A stretch of DNA of 64,000 bases from Leptodactylus fallax (lineage: Eukaryota; Chordata; Amphibia; Anura; Leptodactylidae): the NCBI GenBank assembly GCA_947044405.1, contig CAMRHE010000167.1, forward strand, positions 2,463,001 through 2,527,000, read 5' to 3'. Each line of letters starts with the position of its first letter. Positions within the stretch are counted from its first letter, which is position 1. The position numbers and the translations under genes were made by a program. A model generated the notes under the pieces. It was not told the DNA's origin. It did not search any database and saw nothing but the letters and a program-made list of their open reading frames with translations. Below are positions 1 to 11,241 of this stretch, piece by piece.

Positions 1-164
1 TGGTTATTTAATGTACTGCAGCAGGGTCTTGGTTTTCTAGTTTCCATTTTCATGTTAAATATATATGATTTGACTGAAATTGATTATTCTTTCATGCATT
101 TTCTGTTATTAAATTGTACCTCCTCTACCACGTATATAACATCTTAGTGGATATATTGTTTGGG

Positions 165-512
165 GTGAGCTGGACTGCAGAGTGAAGGCAAAAGGGCCAA
201 CAAGTGCTAAGCATCTCTGAGAATTCCTTCAAGACTGTTGGAAGACCATTTCAGGTGACTACCTCTTGAAGCTCATCAAGAGAATGCCAAGAGTGTGCAA
301 AGAAGTAATCAAAGCAAAAGGTGGCTACTTTGAAGAACCTAGAATATAAGACATATTTTCAGTTGTTTCACACTTTTTTGTTAAGTATATAATTCCACAT
401 GTGTTAATTCATAGTTTTGATGCCTTCAGTGTGAATCTACAATTTTTATAGTCATGAAAATACAGAAAACTCTTGGAATGAGAAGGTGTGTCCAAACTTT
501 TGGTCTGTACTG
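165..512 (+). mobile_element. Mariner/Tc1-type DNA transposon, 3' fragment
   Basis: The right end is a typical mariner/Tc1 inverted-repeat end (GTGTGTCCAAACTTTTGGTC...TACTG) followed by TA at 513-514. Upstream sequence about 180-345 resembles the last codons of a transposase (VGRPFQV..., KGGYFEEPRI) with stops and shifts. The 5' part is missing. The family label is by pattern recognition. Confidence 0.6.
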
Positions 513-514
513 TA

Positions 515-3285
515 TATATCATTATTACATTCACACATATAAAGTCCATTCCATACCAAGAACTCCTTGGTGCGTTCATTTTTCTATCAGTATCAATATA
601 CTTATTCCTAACCACAAGATAGGAGAGAAATGTCTCAACCAGTAATCAGGAGAAAGAGATTTTTCAAGTACACCAAAATGGATTGGAGTACTGGGTGCAC
701 ATGTTCAACTGCTTCTCTAGGCACTTCCATGGGACTTCCAGGATAGCAATCTCCTGCAGGCCCATGCTCTATTTACATGGGGCACTTGAGGATGTTCATT
801 CTCATGAATGCTAGGGGGTCCTATCAATAAGACCCCAAGAGATCAGACATTTATTCCCTGCAGGTTATAGGTCTCCATGAAGAAGTGGGTTTTCGGGTTG
901 CTTTTGAAAGATTAAGTTGTGGGGACAGACACTCTGATGGTAAAATACTCTTTAGCTCAAGATGAGAAGGTAAAAAAAACTGATTTAGTTTGCAATTTGA
1001 AACAAAAATAGCATTATGGAAGAGGAGGACATTGTGGTAAGTATTGCTGGTATTTATTTTACTTCAGTCTTTCAGTTAATTTCTCACAAACTTTAAAGAT
1101 AATCTAGTCAGATTATCTAGTCATACTTTCTGCATATTGAACAAATGTAGGTATTTCATAACTTTTTCATGTGACTATATTAATAAAAATATCCAGAATT
1201 TTGCAGTTTTCACCCTGATCACTGAGTTTTCACAATAAGTTGACGCTTCCTGTGATAACTGTTTATATATTGTCTCTTGCATGCATCTCCTCCATGTGCC
1301 ACTGTACAAAGCTACGTCAGGTAACATAAGAACCTTTAGAAATGTCCTATTATTTCTCTGTACAAAACAGATCTGTAATACAAACATGTGCATGAGGCCC
1401 TAAAGAGGGTTTCCAGGAGTTACTTATTGATGACCTATCCAGAGCATAGGGGATCAACATCTAATTGGTGGAGGTCCAGCATCAGGGACCCCCACAGATC
1501 AGGTGCTACTTTAACTTTACAGGACAGTAAAGTCATGTTCATTTGTCACGTGCCCTGGTTGCAGTTCATTCCCACTCAAGTGAATGGGATTGAGCTGCAA
1601 TACTAAGCACAACTGCCTGCTAGAAAAATCATTGTTTTTAATGGGTATTCAGTAAGTGAAAGTACAATGTTCTGAGGATCTGGATGCAGATCAGCATAAC
1701 TGATGGAGCTTATCCATGGCATTGTTAGTTTGAAATTCCAGGATTGAAAAAAGACCATGGAAGAAAACCCACTCCAAGGAACACCTTATTATATACAGAC
1801 ATACAATTCTGAGTTTTAAGTCCGCATTCACTTCTGCTTACAAGAACTACTTCACTATTCTCATATCTTCTCTACCCCACAATCCCAAACTTTAGCTTTG
1901 TTTACTTTAACTTCCTACTCCATCCTCCGATGACTCCTTCCACATCTCTAATTTCAGCTGAGGCCTTAGCTCATATTTCATTTCCAAGGTCAACACCATC
2001 GAGAAATCTCTACTTACAGTCCCTGCAAATCCCTATGTGCAACTGCTCATTCTTCCCTCATATCCTGCTTCTCTACCGTCAGAGAAAAGCTTTGCTCCCT
2101 ACTCTCCCACCTGTGTGCTTGAACCAATGCCACCTGATTTCTGACGTTACTACTGTGTTTCCCAGCATATCACACCTCTTTTACATGACATTAAACATTG
2201 GCATGTTCTTCTGCTTCTAACATTGGAACCATCACATCCTTCCTTGTGAATGAAGTGCCGATGCACTTGCATGATTGATGCCCCATACATTACAGTCCCA
2301 GCAAACCCATTGAAGTGAACTGAATGCTAAACATTTTTCCGCCTCGGATTCTTCATTTTTGGCTCTCGGGTTCCCCATGGTGGAATGCAGAAGCACAGCA
2401 TTCTGATGCGGCTTTCCGCCACTGATTAGGCCCGGTCCTAATCAACAGGAAGTCTTAAGCTGCGGAATCCAGGGCAATGGTTATTTTTTCAGTGTCCTGC
2501 TCTGATTTCTGCCTCGCAATAAAAACAATGGGAGACAGAATCAGGTGGAAGCTGCCAACGATTTGGGGGCAAAATCCACTTGCAAATCAGCACCAGATTC
2601 CGCCATGTAAACGGTACCTAAAACGCAGCTGTAAACACTGCATTTTCACAATGTGTGACTTCAGCCTAAAAGGGTTTTCCTTTGGGACAGAGCTATCTGC
2701 TTCCTGATCTGTTTTCTGTATATCACCAAGTGAGAACAGCTAATCTGATATTTAAGAAGAATGCTTTCAAAAAATAGAAAGCTATCAGCAGGAAAATTGA
2801 TATCAAACTAATGACAGGACCTTGTAGGTTGGCTTTTATACTTTCCAAAGATGTCTTTCGTATTCTGCATTGCAGCTCCATTTTCATAAAAATCTGTATT
2901 ATCTTATGCAAATTAGCTGGAAAGGGCTTTAGGTACATTTCTTCTCCTGCTGAGGCTTTACTGTCCACTCTAGATAACCACCCCTAACTACAGACAAAGT
3001 TTGACAAAGTGGAACATATCAATCAAACAATGGGGGGCAGAGCTGAGCGCCAGTTAGGGACGATTATCTAGAGCACAGAGTGAAGCCCCAGAAGGAGAAG
3101 AAACGCCCCTACAGCCCTTTTCATCGATCTGCCTTATGGATAAAATCCTGTTTTTAATAAAAATAGAGCTGCAATGCAGAAAGAGAAAGCACCTTTGGAA
3201 AGTGTAGAAGACACCTAACAAGGTACTGTCATTAGTCTGATACAAATTTTCCTGCTAACAGACTCCGTTTAATAGTTTATGTTTA
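515..3285. other. Upstream intergenic DNA with old repeats, no gene seen
   Basis: No convincing exon. A 'gatgacctatcc...gatcaacatc...ggtccagcatcaggga' type frog repeat lies at about 1405-1600, and another low-copy-looking repeat with CpG remnants at about 2240-2690. The open frames here are short and have no family resemblance. Confidence 0.5.
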
Positions 3286-3289
3286 TTAC

Positions 3290-3585
3290 TTAACAAAATT
3301 AAGTGAATGAACAAAAGAGAACCCTAAATCACATCAATATTTGGTGTGACGATGCTTTGCTTTCCCTCAGTTCTTCTAGGTATACTTGCATACAGTTTTT
3401 GAAGGAACTTTGCAGGGAGGTTGTTCCAAACATCTTGAGGAATTAAGCACAGATATCCTCTAGATTTGGCTTGCTCTAATCCTTCAGTCTCTTCATGTAA
3501 TCCCAGACAGACTTGATGATGTTGAGTTCAGGGCTCTTTAGGGGCCATCATCACTTCCAGAGAATAATCACACCAAAATATTGAT
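3290..3585 (-). mobile_element. Degraded Tc1/mariner relic
   Basis: Reverse-strand translation around 3510-3545 retains a W-P-L-K-S-P-E-L-N-I-I motif, the degenerate end of the DD34E region, and surrounding sequence matches a common tetrapod Tc1-type consensus. No open frame survives. It abuts the TTAA element that begins at 3586. Confidence 0.55.
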
Positions 3586-4410
3586 TTAACTCCTTAAATA
3601 CAAAGCCAATTTTTGTTTTTCCCTCCCCACATTCCAAGAGCAATAACTTTTTAATTTTCCAGTTCACAGAGTCACATAATGACTTATTGTTTGCGAAACA
3701 AATTGTACTTTGTAATGGAACTATTCAATATCCTGTACAATGTACTGGATTCAGAATTCAGAAAAAAAACACATTTCTGACAATTTCATATGGGTTTAAT
3801 TTTTAAGGCGTTCACTATGTGGTAAAAATGACATGTTACTTGTATTCTGTGGGGCAGTACGATCACGGCGATACCAAATGTATATAGTATTTGTAATGTT
3901 TTGATACCTTTTAAAAAATTAAAAACTTTGCAAAATAGAAAACAATTTTGTGTCGCCATATTTTGACACCTGTAACTTTTTCATATTTAGTATGGATTTA
4001 GTATTAAGTATGGAGCTGGGTATGGTGTCTTTTTATGCGGGACAAGGTGACGTTTTTGTTGATACCATTTGGGGTAAGGTCTGATGGTTTGATCGCTTTT
4101 TATTCAATTTTTTTTAGGAGGCAAAGTGTGCAGAAAAACGCCATTTGGCTATTTTCACTTTTTTCCCCGCTACGCCGTTCACCGTATGGGATAAATATTT
4201 TAATAGTTCGAGCATTTCTGAACACAGGGATACCTAAAGTGTTTATGTTTACTTTTGTTTATTTATTTTTATATGTGATCTAGAGAAAGGGGGGTGATTT
4301 GAACTGATCTGATCGCTCATACTGTTCACTGGAATACTAATGTATTGCAGTGGAAGAGTGAAGAAATTAGGTGATACCTTTTAGAGGCTAACTGAGTATA
4401 TTTGATGGTG

Positions 4411-4441
4411 AGCTTTCGAGAGTACTAGCTCCCTTCATCAG
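4411..4441 (-). ncRNA. Hammerhead ribozyme-like core in PLE tail
   Basis: On the minus strand CTGATGA (4441-4435) is followed by a stem II (arm 4433-4429 GGGAG pairing with arm 4422-4418 CTCTC, allowing one G-U) and then GAAA (4417-4414). This is the conserved hammerhead catalytic core. Penelope-like elements are known to carry hammerhead motifs in their terminal repeats. Stems I and III and the cleavage site were not modelled. Confidence 0.65.
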
Positions 4442-4545
4442 ACATGGTGTTATACAAGAAACTGAAAATTCACAAACTTTTTATACACTAAAGACATAGA
4501 CCTTCAAAGGATCTTAGAATCCTTAAAAAAACTAAATGCAATATA

Positions 4546-6165
4546 CAGTGGGTACGGAAAGTATTCAGACCCCTTTAAATTTTTCACTCTTTGTTACATT
4601 GCAGCCATTTGCTAAAAGCAAAACAGTTCATTTTATTTCTCATTAATGCACACTCAGTACCCCATCTTGACAGAAAAAAACAGAAATGTAGATATTTTTG
4701 CTATTTTATTAAAAAAGAAAAACTGAAATATCACATGGTCAGAAGTATTCAGACCCTTTTGAGCTAGTACAGCCATGAGACTTCTTGGGAATGATGCAAC
4801 AAGTTTTTCACATCTGGATTTGTGAATCCTCTTCCATTCTTCCTTGCAGATCCTCTCCAGTTCCTCAGGTTGGATGGTGAACGTTGGTGGACAGCCATTT
4901 TCAAGTCTCTCCAGAGATGCTCAATTAGGTTGAGGTCAGGGCTCTGGCTGGGCCAGTCAAGAATGGTCACAGAGTTGTTCTGAAGCCACTCCTTTGTTAT
5001 TTTAGCTGTGTGCTTAAGGTCTTTGTCTTGTTGGAAGGTGAACCTTCGCCCAGTCAGAGGTCCAGAGCACTCTGGAAGAGGTTTTCTTCCAGGATATCGC
5101 TGTACTTGGCCGCATTCATCTTTCCTTCAATTGCAACCAGTCGCCCTGTCCCTGTAGCTGAAAGACACCCCCATAGTATGATGCTGCCACCACCATGTTT
5201 CACTGTTGGGATTGTATTGGGCAGGTGATGAGCAATGCTTGGTTTTCTCCACATATACCGCTTAGAATTAACGCCAAAAAAGTTCAATCTTCATCTCATC
5301 AGACCAGAGAATCTTATTTCTCATAGTCTGGGAGTCCTTCATGTGTTTTTTTGCAAACTCTATGCGGGATTTCATATGTCTTGCACTAAGAGAAGCTTCC
5401 TTCGCGCCACTCTGCCATAAAGCCCCGACTGGTGGAAGGCTGCAGTGATAGTTGACTTTGTGGAACTTTCTCCCATCTCCATATTGCATCTCCGGAGCTC
5501 AGCCACAGTGATCTTTGGGTTCTTCTTTAGCTCTCTCACCAAGGCTCTTCTCCCACGATTGCTCAGTTTGGCTGGACGGCCAGGTCTAGGAATAGTTCTG
5601 GCCGTCCCAAACTTCTTCCATGTAAGGATTATGGAGGCCACTGTGCTCTTAGGAACCTTGAGTGCTGCAGAAATTCTTTTGTAACCTTGGTCAGATCTGT
5701 ACCTTGCCACAATTCTGTCTCTGAGCTCCTTGGGCAGTTCCGTTGACCTCATGATTCTCATTTGCTCTGACATGCACTGTGAGCTGTGAGGTCTTATATT
5801 GACCTCACAGGTGTGAGGTGAGGTGTGTGCCTTTCCTAATCAAGTCCAATCAGTTTAATTAAACACAGCTGGACTCCAATGAAGGAGTAGAACCATCTTA
5901 AGGAAGATCAGAAGGAAATGGACAGCATGTGCGTTAAATATGAGTGTCACAGCAAAGGGTCTGAATACTTATTACCATGTGATCTTTCAGTTTTTCTTTT
6001 TTAATAAATTTGCAAAAATATCTACATTTCTGTTTTTTTTTCTGTGATGATGGGGTGCTGAGTGTACATTAATGAGAAATAAAATGAACTTTTTTGCTTT
6101 TAGCAAATGGCTGCAATGAAACAAAGACTGAAAAATTTAAATCTGAATACTTTCCGTACCCACTG
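4546..6165 (-). mobile_element. Tc1-like transposon (about 1.62 kb) with long inverted repeats
   Basis: Ends CAGTGGGTACGG...CCGTACCCACTG are inverted, flanked by TA at 4544-4545 and 6166-6167. Long inverted arms of about 200 bp each contain an inner copy of the 'gtattcagaccc' repeat (near 4745 and 5960), the IR/DR layout seen in Sleeping Beauty-type elements. The transposase on the minus strand is broken. Confidence 0.9.
4764..5773 (-). pseudogene. Tc1 transposase pseudogene (frameshifted)
   Basis: The minus strand begins with ATG at 5773 (MSEQMRIMRSTELPKELRD), with a paired helix-turn-helix region and a GRPAKL motif. The protein continues in other frames: [10 protein letters not shown] (first catalytic D), [22 protein letters not shown] (second D, normally QQDNDPKH), and SPDLNLIEHLW (the E of DD34E). 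At least three frame shifts prevent a single product, so it is inactive. Confidence 0.88.
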
Positions 6166-6404
6166 TAAGTAGAGAAGTTATTTACAACAGGTCAAAAAAT
6201 AAACAATCTGGAAACTTGTGGGCGTGACGGAGAGATCATTAATTCTTGCTGTTAACTGTTTGCTATCAGGTGGTGATTTGTGACTCTCACAGTTCATACA
6301 GTACATAGTGTGACATGAAACTGGCATGAATATTAAGTCCAAATAGCAAAGTTTGAAATTTTTGCATTAACTTATATTCCCATTCCTTTCTCTCCCTCTG
6401 TGTC

Positions 6405-6735
6405 TTAAAATGTCCCATTTAAAACAACCCGCAAATCTTCAATAGAGTGGTCTTCTCCAGAGAAATGTGCGGCCACTGATCTGTTGTTCTGATCTGTTCT
6501 GCTGTTATTAATGGTGAATCTGTGTGAGTTCATGCGCTGACTGAGTCTCTGCCCTGTTTCCCCCACATAGAGGCCTGTGGTGGGACATTGCACACACATT
6601 ATGAGATACACTACATTGGAAGACCTGCAGGAAAATGTCCCCCTAATTCTGTGCACCCGTTGTGACTGTGAGACAGGTACACTGTCAGCGGTGTGGATGT
6701 GCCTGCAGGTCTTGCACCTGTTTTGCAGGCAAGGT
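6405..6735 (-). pseudogene. PLE GIY-YIG endonuclease domain remnant
   Basis: The minus strand reads QNRCKTCRHIHTADS, then SSNVVYLIMCVQC, then GLYVGETGQRLSQRMNSHR and a tail with DHSIEDLRVV, stopping at 6405. The cysteine knuckle, the (V)VY/YVG pair and the basic helix are the arrangement seen in the C-terminal endonuclease of Penelope-like elements. About 110 codons are open, with no obvious ATG, as expected for a 5'-truncated copy. In intact elements this domain nicks the target DNA for retrotransposition. Confidence 0.8.
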
Positions 6736-7138
6736 GAGGTGCCATTTTCAGTTGGGGCCTTCAGTATTGCAGTGAATAGTCAAATCCATTCTGATGTAAT
6801 GACAAGCCTGGGAACTTTCAATAGGCTCCCGTCTGTCATGGCAATCGATCATGACCCTCTGATGAAGATCCAGAGGGCGGCGATCAGTCAAAGATGGCGG
6901 CGCCCATGGCACCTGCGCACTTTAGATGCCGAGATCGCGTTCAGCCGCAGCATCTAAAGTGTTAACAGCTGCTATCGATGTCGGCACCGATTGCAGCGGT
7001 TGGGGGGGGGGGGGTTCCTGGCTATATTATGCAGCTGGCATCCGCTGTGTATGGAGAGAGGTCAGCTCCTGAGCCCTCTCCATACATCTCCTTGCGACCA
7101 AGGACATACTATTACACACATGGTCGTTAAGGGGTTAA

Positions 7139-8281
7139 TCTAGATTTCTTTCTTGTTCATTAGCTTAATTTTGTTAATTGACAAAAAAAATAAACTATTA
7201 ACCCTCATGTGTACACTGTATAACACTGTATACAGCTAAAGGGTCAAACGCCGGTGACTGTCACCATCACTGACTGTAGAAATTACATCAACTTAATCCG
7301 GTGGGAAAGTCTACTTTTCTAAAAGGTGTTTTCTTTTTTAAGAGTCTCTCAAACTTTTTGAGGCAGTTAACACGTACATAGTGTAATGACCAGTGGCTGC
7401 GAACCCCCTGTACTACCATAACAGTTTGACTTTGGGCCATTCCTAATGATGCTATCTAAACGGCCTCCCCGGTTTTCTCCCTTATGGGGATCTAGACTTC
7501 ACTGCGGAGAGATCACCAGTTTGCTACCTTCTGGAGTGGTGTCTGTAGCTGGTGCCCAAGCAGGCCAAAAGATAGTGGTGCAAAGCAACAGGGGTCAGAC
7601 AAGAGAGTAGTCCAGATACAGGCCGAAGGTCAGAGTGGGCAAAGTTTGTGATCAATAACAGGCAGCTGGTCAGGTAGAGACATGATGGAATAACAAACCA
7701 GGGGTCAATAGGCAAGTCGGACCAGCAATGGGAACGAGGGCAAGGAACTAGCGTTCCAAATTTTTGTTAACAATCTCAGAAAATGTGTGCTTGTCCCAAC
7801 ATAAAAAGAGGCATGACTTATAAAAACCCATCCAAATGGGGCAGCCTCACAGCTTAGGGGTGGGGCATGGGTCATTTGGGGACATACCAGGAGCAGCATT
7901 TAAAGGGGATGACCAGGTAGTGTGTGTGTGTGTTTTGTTTTTTTTTTTTTTATCAGCTGGGAATAGCATGCATGCAGTGAAGGATGCCAGCTTGTGTCTG
8001 TTCTCTATCTTACATTCCTTTCCTGGGTGCTTCCCAGAGAGCTCATCTTCCTTGAAAAAGACTTATCTATAACGGGATGCGGCTTCTTCTGTGCCTTATC
8101 CAATAGCTATGTGCCAAAACTTATGTTACAACTTTATACCCAATCATGTTATGCTAATTATACTAATTACAGCTTCTCCTTGTCTATATAATGTATAACA
8201 ACGCCTACAATGTATTTAAACTTCACCCTTCCCTCCATTAAACAGAATCCATTATACACACTATTTAGCTGTGTGATTTTC
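7139..8281. other. Intergenic DNA, no gene seen
   Basis: AT-rich sequence with a (GT)n plus poly-T tract near 7920-7950. The short open frames have no recognisable domain. Confidence 0.5.
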
Positions 8282-8715
8282 TGACACTAGGTTCACACTA
8301 GCGTTCGGGTTTCCGTCCTTCGGGTCCCCAAGCGGAAACCCTATCCACTTAAGGCTACGGCCCAGCATTGCGGAAATGCAGCTTTTTTTGTTGCAGATTT
8401 TGCTGCGTTTTTTTTGAGCCAAAGCCAGGAGTGGATTTTGCAGCATGAAGAAGTATAAGAACTTCCTATATATTTCCCATTACTTTTGTAGCTTTGGCTC
8501 AAAAAACCGCAGCAAAATCTGCAACAAAAAAAGCTGCATTTCCGCAACGTGGGGCCATAGCCTTAAAAGTGGTTACACGTGGACTATAAAATATAATATA
8601 CTGAAACCGCAGAGAGAAAAGTCCTTCTTGAAGGACTTTTCTCTCTGCTGATTTGAAGCAGAATGTGGGATGGAGTCTTGTACGGAAGCTCAGACATTAG
8701 TGTGAACCTTGCATT
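8282..8715. repeat. Palindromic 'gttcacactagcg' MITE with a nested MITE
   Basis: The left end reads AGGTTCACACTAGCGTTCGG and the right end ATTAGTGTGAACCTTGCAT, an inverted pair. A second, TTAA-bounded MITE (8349-8566) is inserted in it. A perfect 19-bp-arm palindrome lies at 8609-8648. Confidence 0.65.
8349..8566. mobile_element. TTAA-bounded palindromic MITE, family A, copy 1
   Basis: TTAA at both ends. The arms are inverted copies containing GCAGATTTTGCTGCG, TTTTTTGAGCCAAAGC and GGCCC...GTTGC. The same family recurs at 38754, 40428, 45281, 48444, 54218 and 62653. No coding capacity. TTAA target duplications suggest a Kolobok or piggyBac-related mover. Confidence 0.75.
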
Positions 8716-9139
8716 AGCCGGCTCATGTACCAATTGTACTAATTTGGACATCAATACGGTGAAACTTGGAGCAGATTGAGATTGCAGTACCTATAGGAAA
8801 CTGTGCCATGCTTGTCCAAGGGCTTCCATGTGTGAAGGGGACCTATAGTCTATATTGTAGATAAGAAGAAAGGAGATACGTTTTTTTTAGCCAATCCTGA
8901 AATCTGTGTGAACAAGAATCAATGCTTTTTTCTACAACAGTTTAGTTACAACCCCCACCATAGCAGCTGATAAGAGACTGCTGCAGGGCTAGTACCTGGT
9001 ACTTCCACATAAATTCCTCACAACTTCACGTACAAGCTGTAGTAATGGCTTTCGCCTCTTGGAGCATTCCCAGCTACAACAATGATTTAATCCTCGCTGT
9101 ACCTCGCCCTATCCTTTCCCAGGCCTCCTCTCCCATACT
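8716..9139. other. Region immediately upstream of the acap2 CpG-rich promoter
   Basis: AT-rich, non-coding-looking DNA. No repeat or exon was recognised. Confidence 0.4.
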
Positions 9140-9427
9140 TAGCAACCAGGCGCGCCCTCTGCCGAACTGTATGCCGCCCCGTCACCCCGCCATTAGTTGG
9201 CGCTTCTGTCACTCACGGCGTGGTGGGCGGGAAGAAGCTGGGCCGGCGATGCTGACTGTACTGGGGAGCAGGGAAGAAGCAGCTGGTGGACTGTAGGGAT
9301 AGGGAACATGTACAGCAGCGCCACATAGCGGCCTCCGTTATCTTCTTCCTGTCCGGCTCTGCACACTGATCGCGGCCCGTGAGCTTGTTCCTACCTCACG
9401 TAACCCGTAGAGCGCCAGGCCGGGGAC
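9140..9427 (+). promoter_or_regulatory. CpG-rich promoter / 5' UTR region of acap2
   Basis: This stretch is GC- and CpG-rich (for example GGCGCGCC and CGCGGCCCG), unlike the AT-rich DNA around it, and leads directly into the acap2 start codon. It looks like a CpG-island promoter with 5' UTR; no TATA box is evident and the transcription start is not visible. Two short upstream reading frames would be in the leader if transcription starts early: ATG at about 9249 (15 codons, ending near 9296) and ATG at about 9310 (6 codons). Confidence 0.7.
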
Positions 9428-9480
9428 ATGAAGGTGACGGTGGATTTCGAAGAGTGCCTTAAGGACTCGCCCCGGTTTAG
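9428..9480 (+). CDS. acap2: acap2 coding exon 1
   Basis: Begins MKVTVDFEECLKDSPRF, the conserved ACAP2 N-terminus (start of the BAR domain). The ATG has G at -3. The exon ends after two bases (AG) of an Arg codon, followed by a GTAACA donor. Confidence 0.95.
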
Positions 9481-11239
9481 GTAACATGGGTCGCTGTCTT
9501 CTGTGTCTACATGTACCGGTGGGTGGGGATAGAAGTCTGAAACTGGCTGAAAGTAGCCTGTGGTCACATGAAGGGTTGTGTGCAGCATTGTCTCTGCAGA
9601 GAATCCCTTGACCTCTGTGTTGGGATAGAGCAGGCTGCGACTTGTAGTACTGCAGCAGTCACCACAGGTTGCTCTAGGAGTCCTGTAGTGCTGGCTCTAT
9701 GGGTATAATAATATGAGGAAGTGTTCTGCTGGGGCTGATACAGTGTTACCAGGCAGCTGACTGTACATTACACCCAGAGGTGCCAGCAGAATGGCTACAG
9801 TCACACTGCTGACTAGAGAAGTTGGCAGAGCTGGAGATGGCCATCATCAGGGGTTGTTGTGATGAATACAGGCAAATATTCTCCCATTATGCTTTAATAG
9901 CAATTGACTTTATGTACTGACCTTTGCATTTCCTCAGCTGGTGGTTATTGTGGCGAAACGCTACAGTACAGCAGTAAAGATAAGTGATGGATGTCTGTAT
10001 ATCAGAACTGATTACTTAGTTGTATTACTCATTCAGTTCTCAAAGACATACTATAGGCCTTGTAAACTTTTGTCAAGTAACGCTCTTAGTGATACAGTTG
10101 CTAAAGGTTTGTATTGTTTTTATCTCCTGTTTGTTTTTACACACACTCACTGTATGTATATGTGTATAGTCATGCAGTGAATCCGCTGCATATAGAGATC
10201 TGTGTATAGGACTAGCCTTGCTGTAATGCCAGATTCCTAAATATCTCCACTAGGGTAGTAAACTAGTAAAAAAAATAAATATAGTGCCTTAAAGACTACA
10301 ACCACAACACTGAAGGTTTACAGCCCTAGTAAATCATATTGCTGACTCTTGCTTTGGATCACTTGACTTCAGGATAACCGGTGATCTAGAAATACACTTG
10401 CAGACTTTGGCATACTGTAACTGGCATGATGTGATTTACCTGCCATTTGAGCACTCCACAGTTCAGTTGTCTAGCTAGAAGGACATATTGTATAATTAGA
10501 TGCTTAGTTTGTTGTAAGAATAATAATACATGTTATTTATATAGCGCCAACATATTCTGTAGCACTTTACAATTTGTAGGGTTCAAGTACAGACAAAATG
10601 AGGCATTACAGAGTAGTAAGTCAATTCACACAATGGGACTGAGGGCCCTGCTCGCAAGAGCTGACAATCTATGAGATAGAGGGAATGACACTAGAGGTAG
10701 CAGGACAGCATCGGAGGTAGCATTGCTTATACTGTGGTCCAGCTGTTTTTGTGATAAAGGTTATTTTCATTACACTGTATGAGCTGGCACCAGTCTGTGT
10801 CCTTTAATGTGTAGATGGTGCCTGGACATAAAAAGTATCATATCCATATTTACTTTCATAAGAATGCAGCTTTTTTTTTTTGTAAATTAGAGCAGCTTTG
10901 CAGTTATTGTCTGACCATGGCTGTCAGCCATCTATGAATTGGAACAGGATTCTTTGGTTTTGCCTATCAACTCCACAGCTTTATTGGGAGGTCCGGATGT
11001 CAGAACCGCACAGATATAATATTGATGGCCTATCCTAAGGATAGGTCATCAATATTAGAAAGTATATAACCCCTTTAAGTACACATCCATTTTTCAAGTA
11101 CGTGTGCTTTCAGTGATTTTGTGTTCGTGTTTTATCAGTGGTTCAACTGTTTAACACGTATGTGTAAAAAAAAAAAAAAAAAATGCTATGCTTTGTACTG
11201 GGTAAGATCTGTATGCTGTCTGTTTTTCACTTACCCATA
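9481..11239. other. Intron 1, proximal part
   Basis: No additional exon was recognised. The region holds a tail repeat at 10516-10690 (listed separately), a 'cctatcctaaggataggtcatcaat' type frog repeat near 11020-11080, and a poly-A run near 11167. The rest looks unique or too degraded to name. Confidence 0.5.
10516..10690 (-). repeat. Interspersed element with the LINE/SINE 3' tail shared with the 58.6 kb SINE
   Basis: On the minus strand 10516-10571 reads as GTAAAGTGCTACAGAATATG then TTGGCGCTATATAAATAA, the same tail (with a few changes) as the end of the SINE at 58838-58876. The upstream part up to about 10690 (CAATGGGACTGAGGGCCCTG on the plus strand) is not the SINE body, so this is a different element sharing the tail. 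Confidence 0.6.
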
Positions 11240-11241
11240 TA

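Larger units (their letters stand above)
4353..6763 (-). mobile_element. Penelope-like element, 5'-truncated, with internal Tc1
   Basis: The minus strand carries a GIY-YIG endonuclease end (6405 to about 6735) and a 3' terminal region with a hammerhead-like core (4414-4441). An 11-bp direct repeat GTATTGCAGTG flanks it (4342-4352 and 6764-6774), consistent with a target-site duplication. The reverse-transcriptase part is missing. A complete Tc1 element (4546-6165) is inserted in its 3' untranslated part; without it, about 790 bp of PLE remain. Confidence 0.8.
3586..7138. mobile_element. TTAA-bounded frog DNA element, split by a PLE insertion
   Basis: The left end TTAACTCCTTAA (3586) and right end TTAAGGGGTTAA (7127-7138) are inverted copies. 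The left half (3586-4352) is AT-rich non-coding repeat with phrases such as GCGGGACAAGGTGACG and CGCCGTTCACCGTATGGGA. The right half (6775-7138) is GC-rich with an ATCTAAAGTGTTAAC core. The halves are separated by a Penelope-like insertion flanked by an 11-bp direct repeat. TTAA target sites suggest a Kolobok or piggyBac-type mover; the superfamily is inferred. Confidence 0.65.

Noticed and set aside
9045..9296. 83-codon open frame over the CpG region
   Set aside because: It is GC-rich promoter sequence with no domain; only its last 15 codons form a possible upstream frame.
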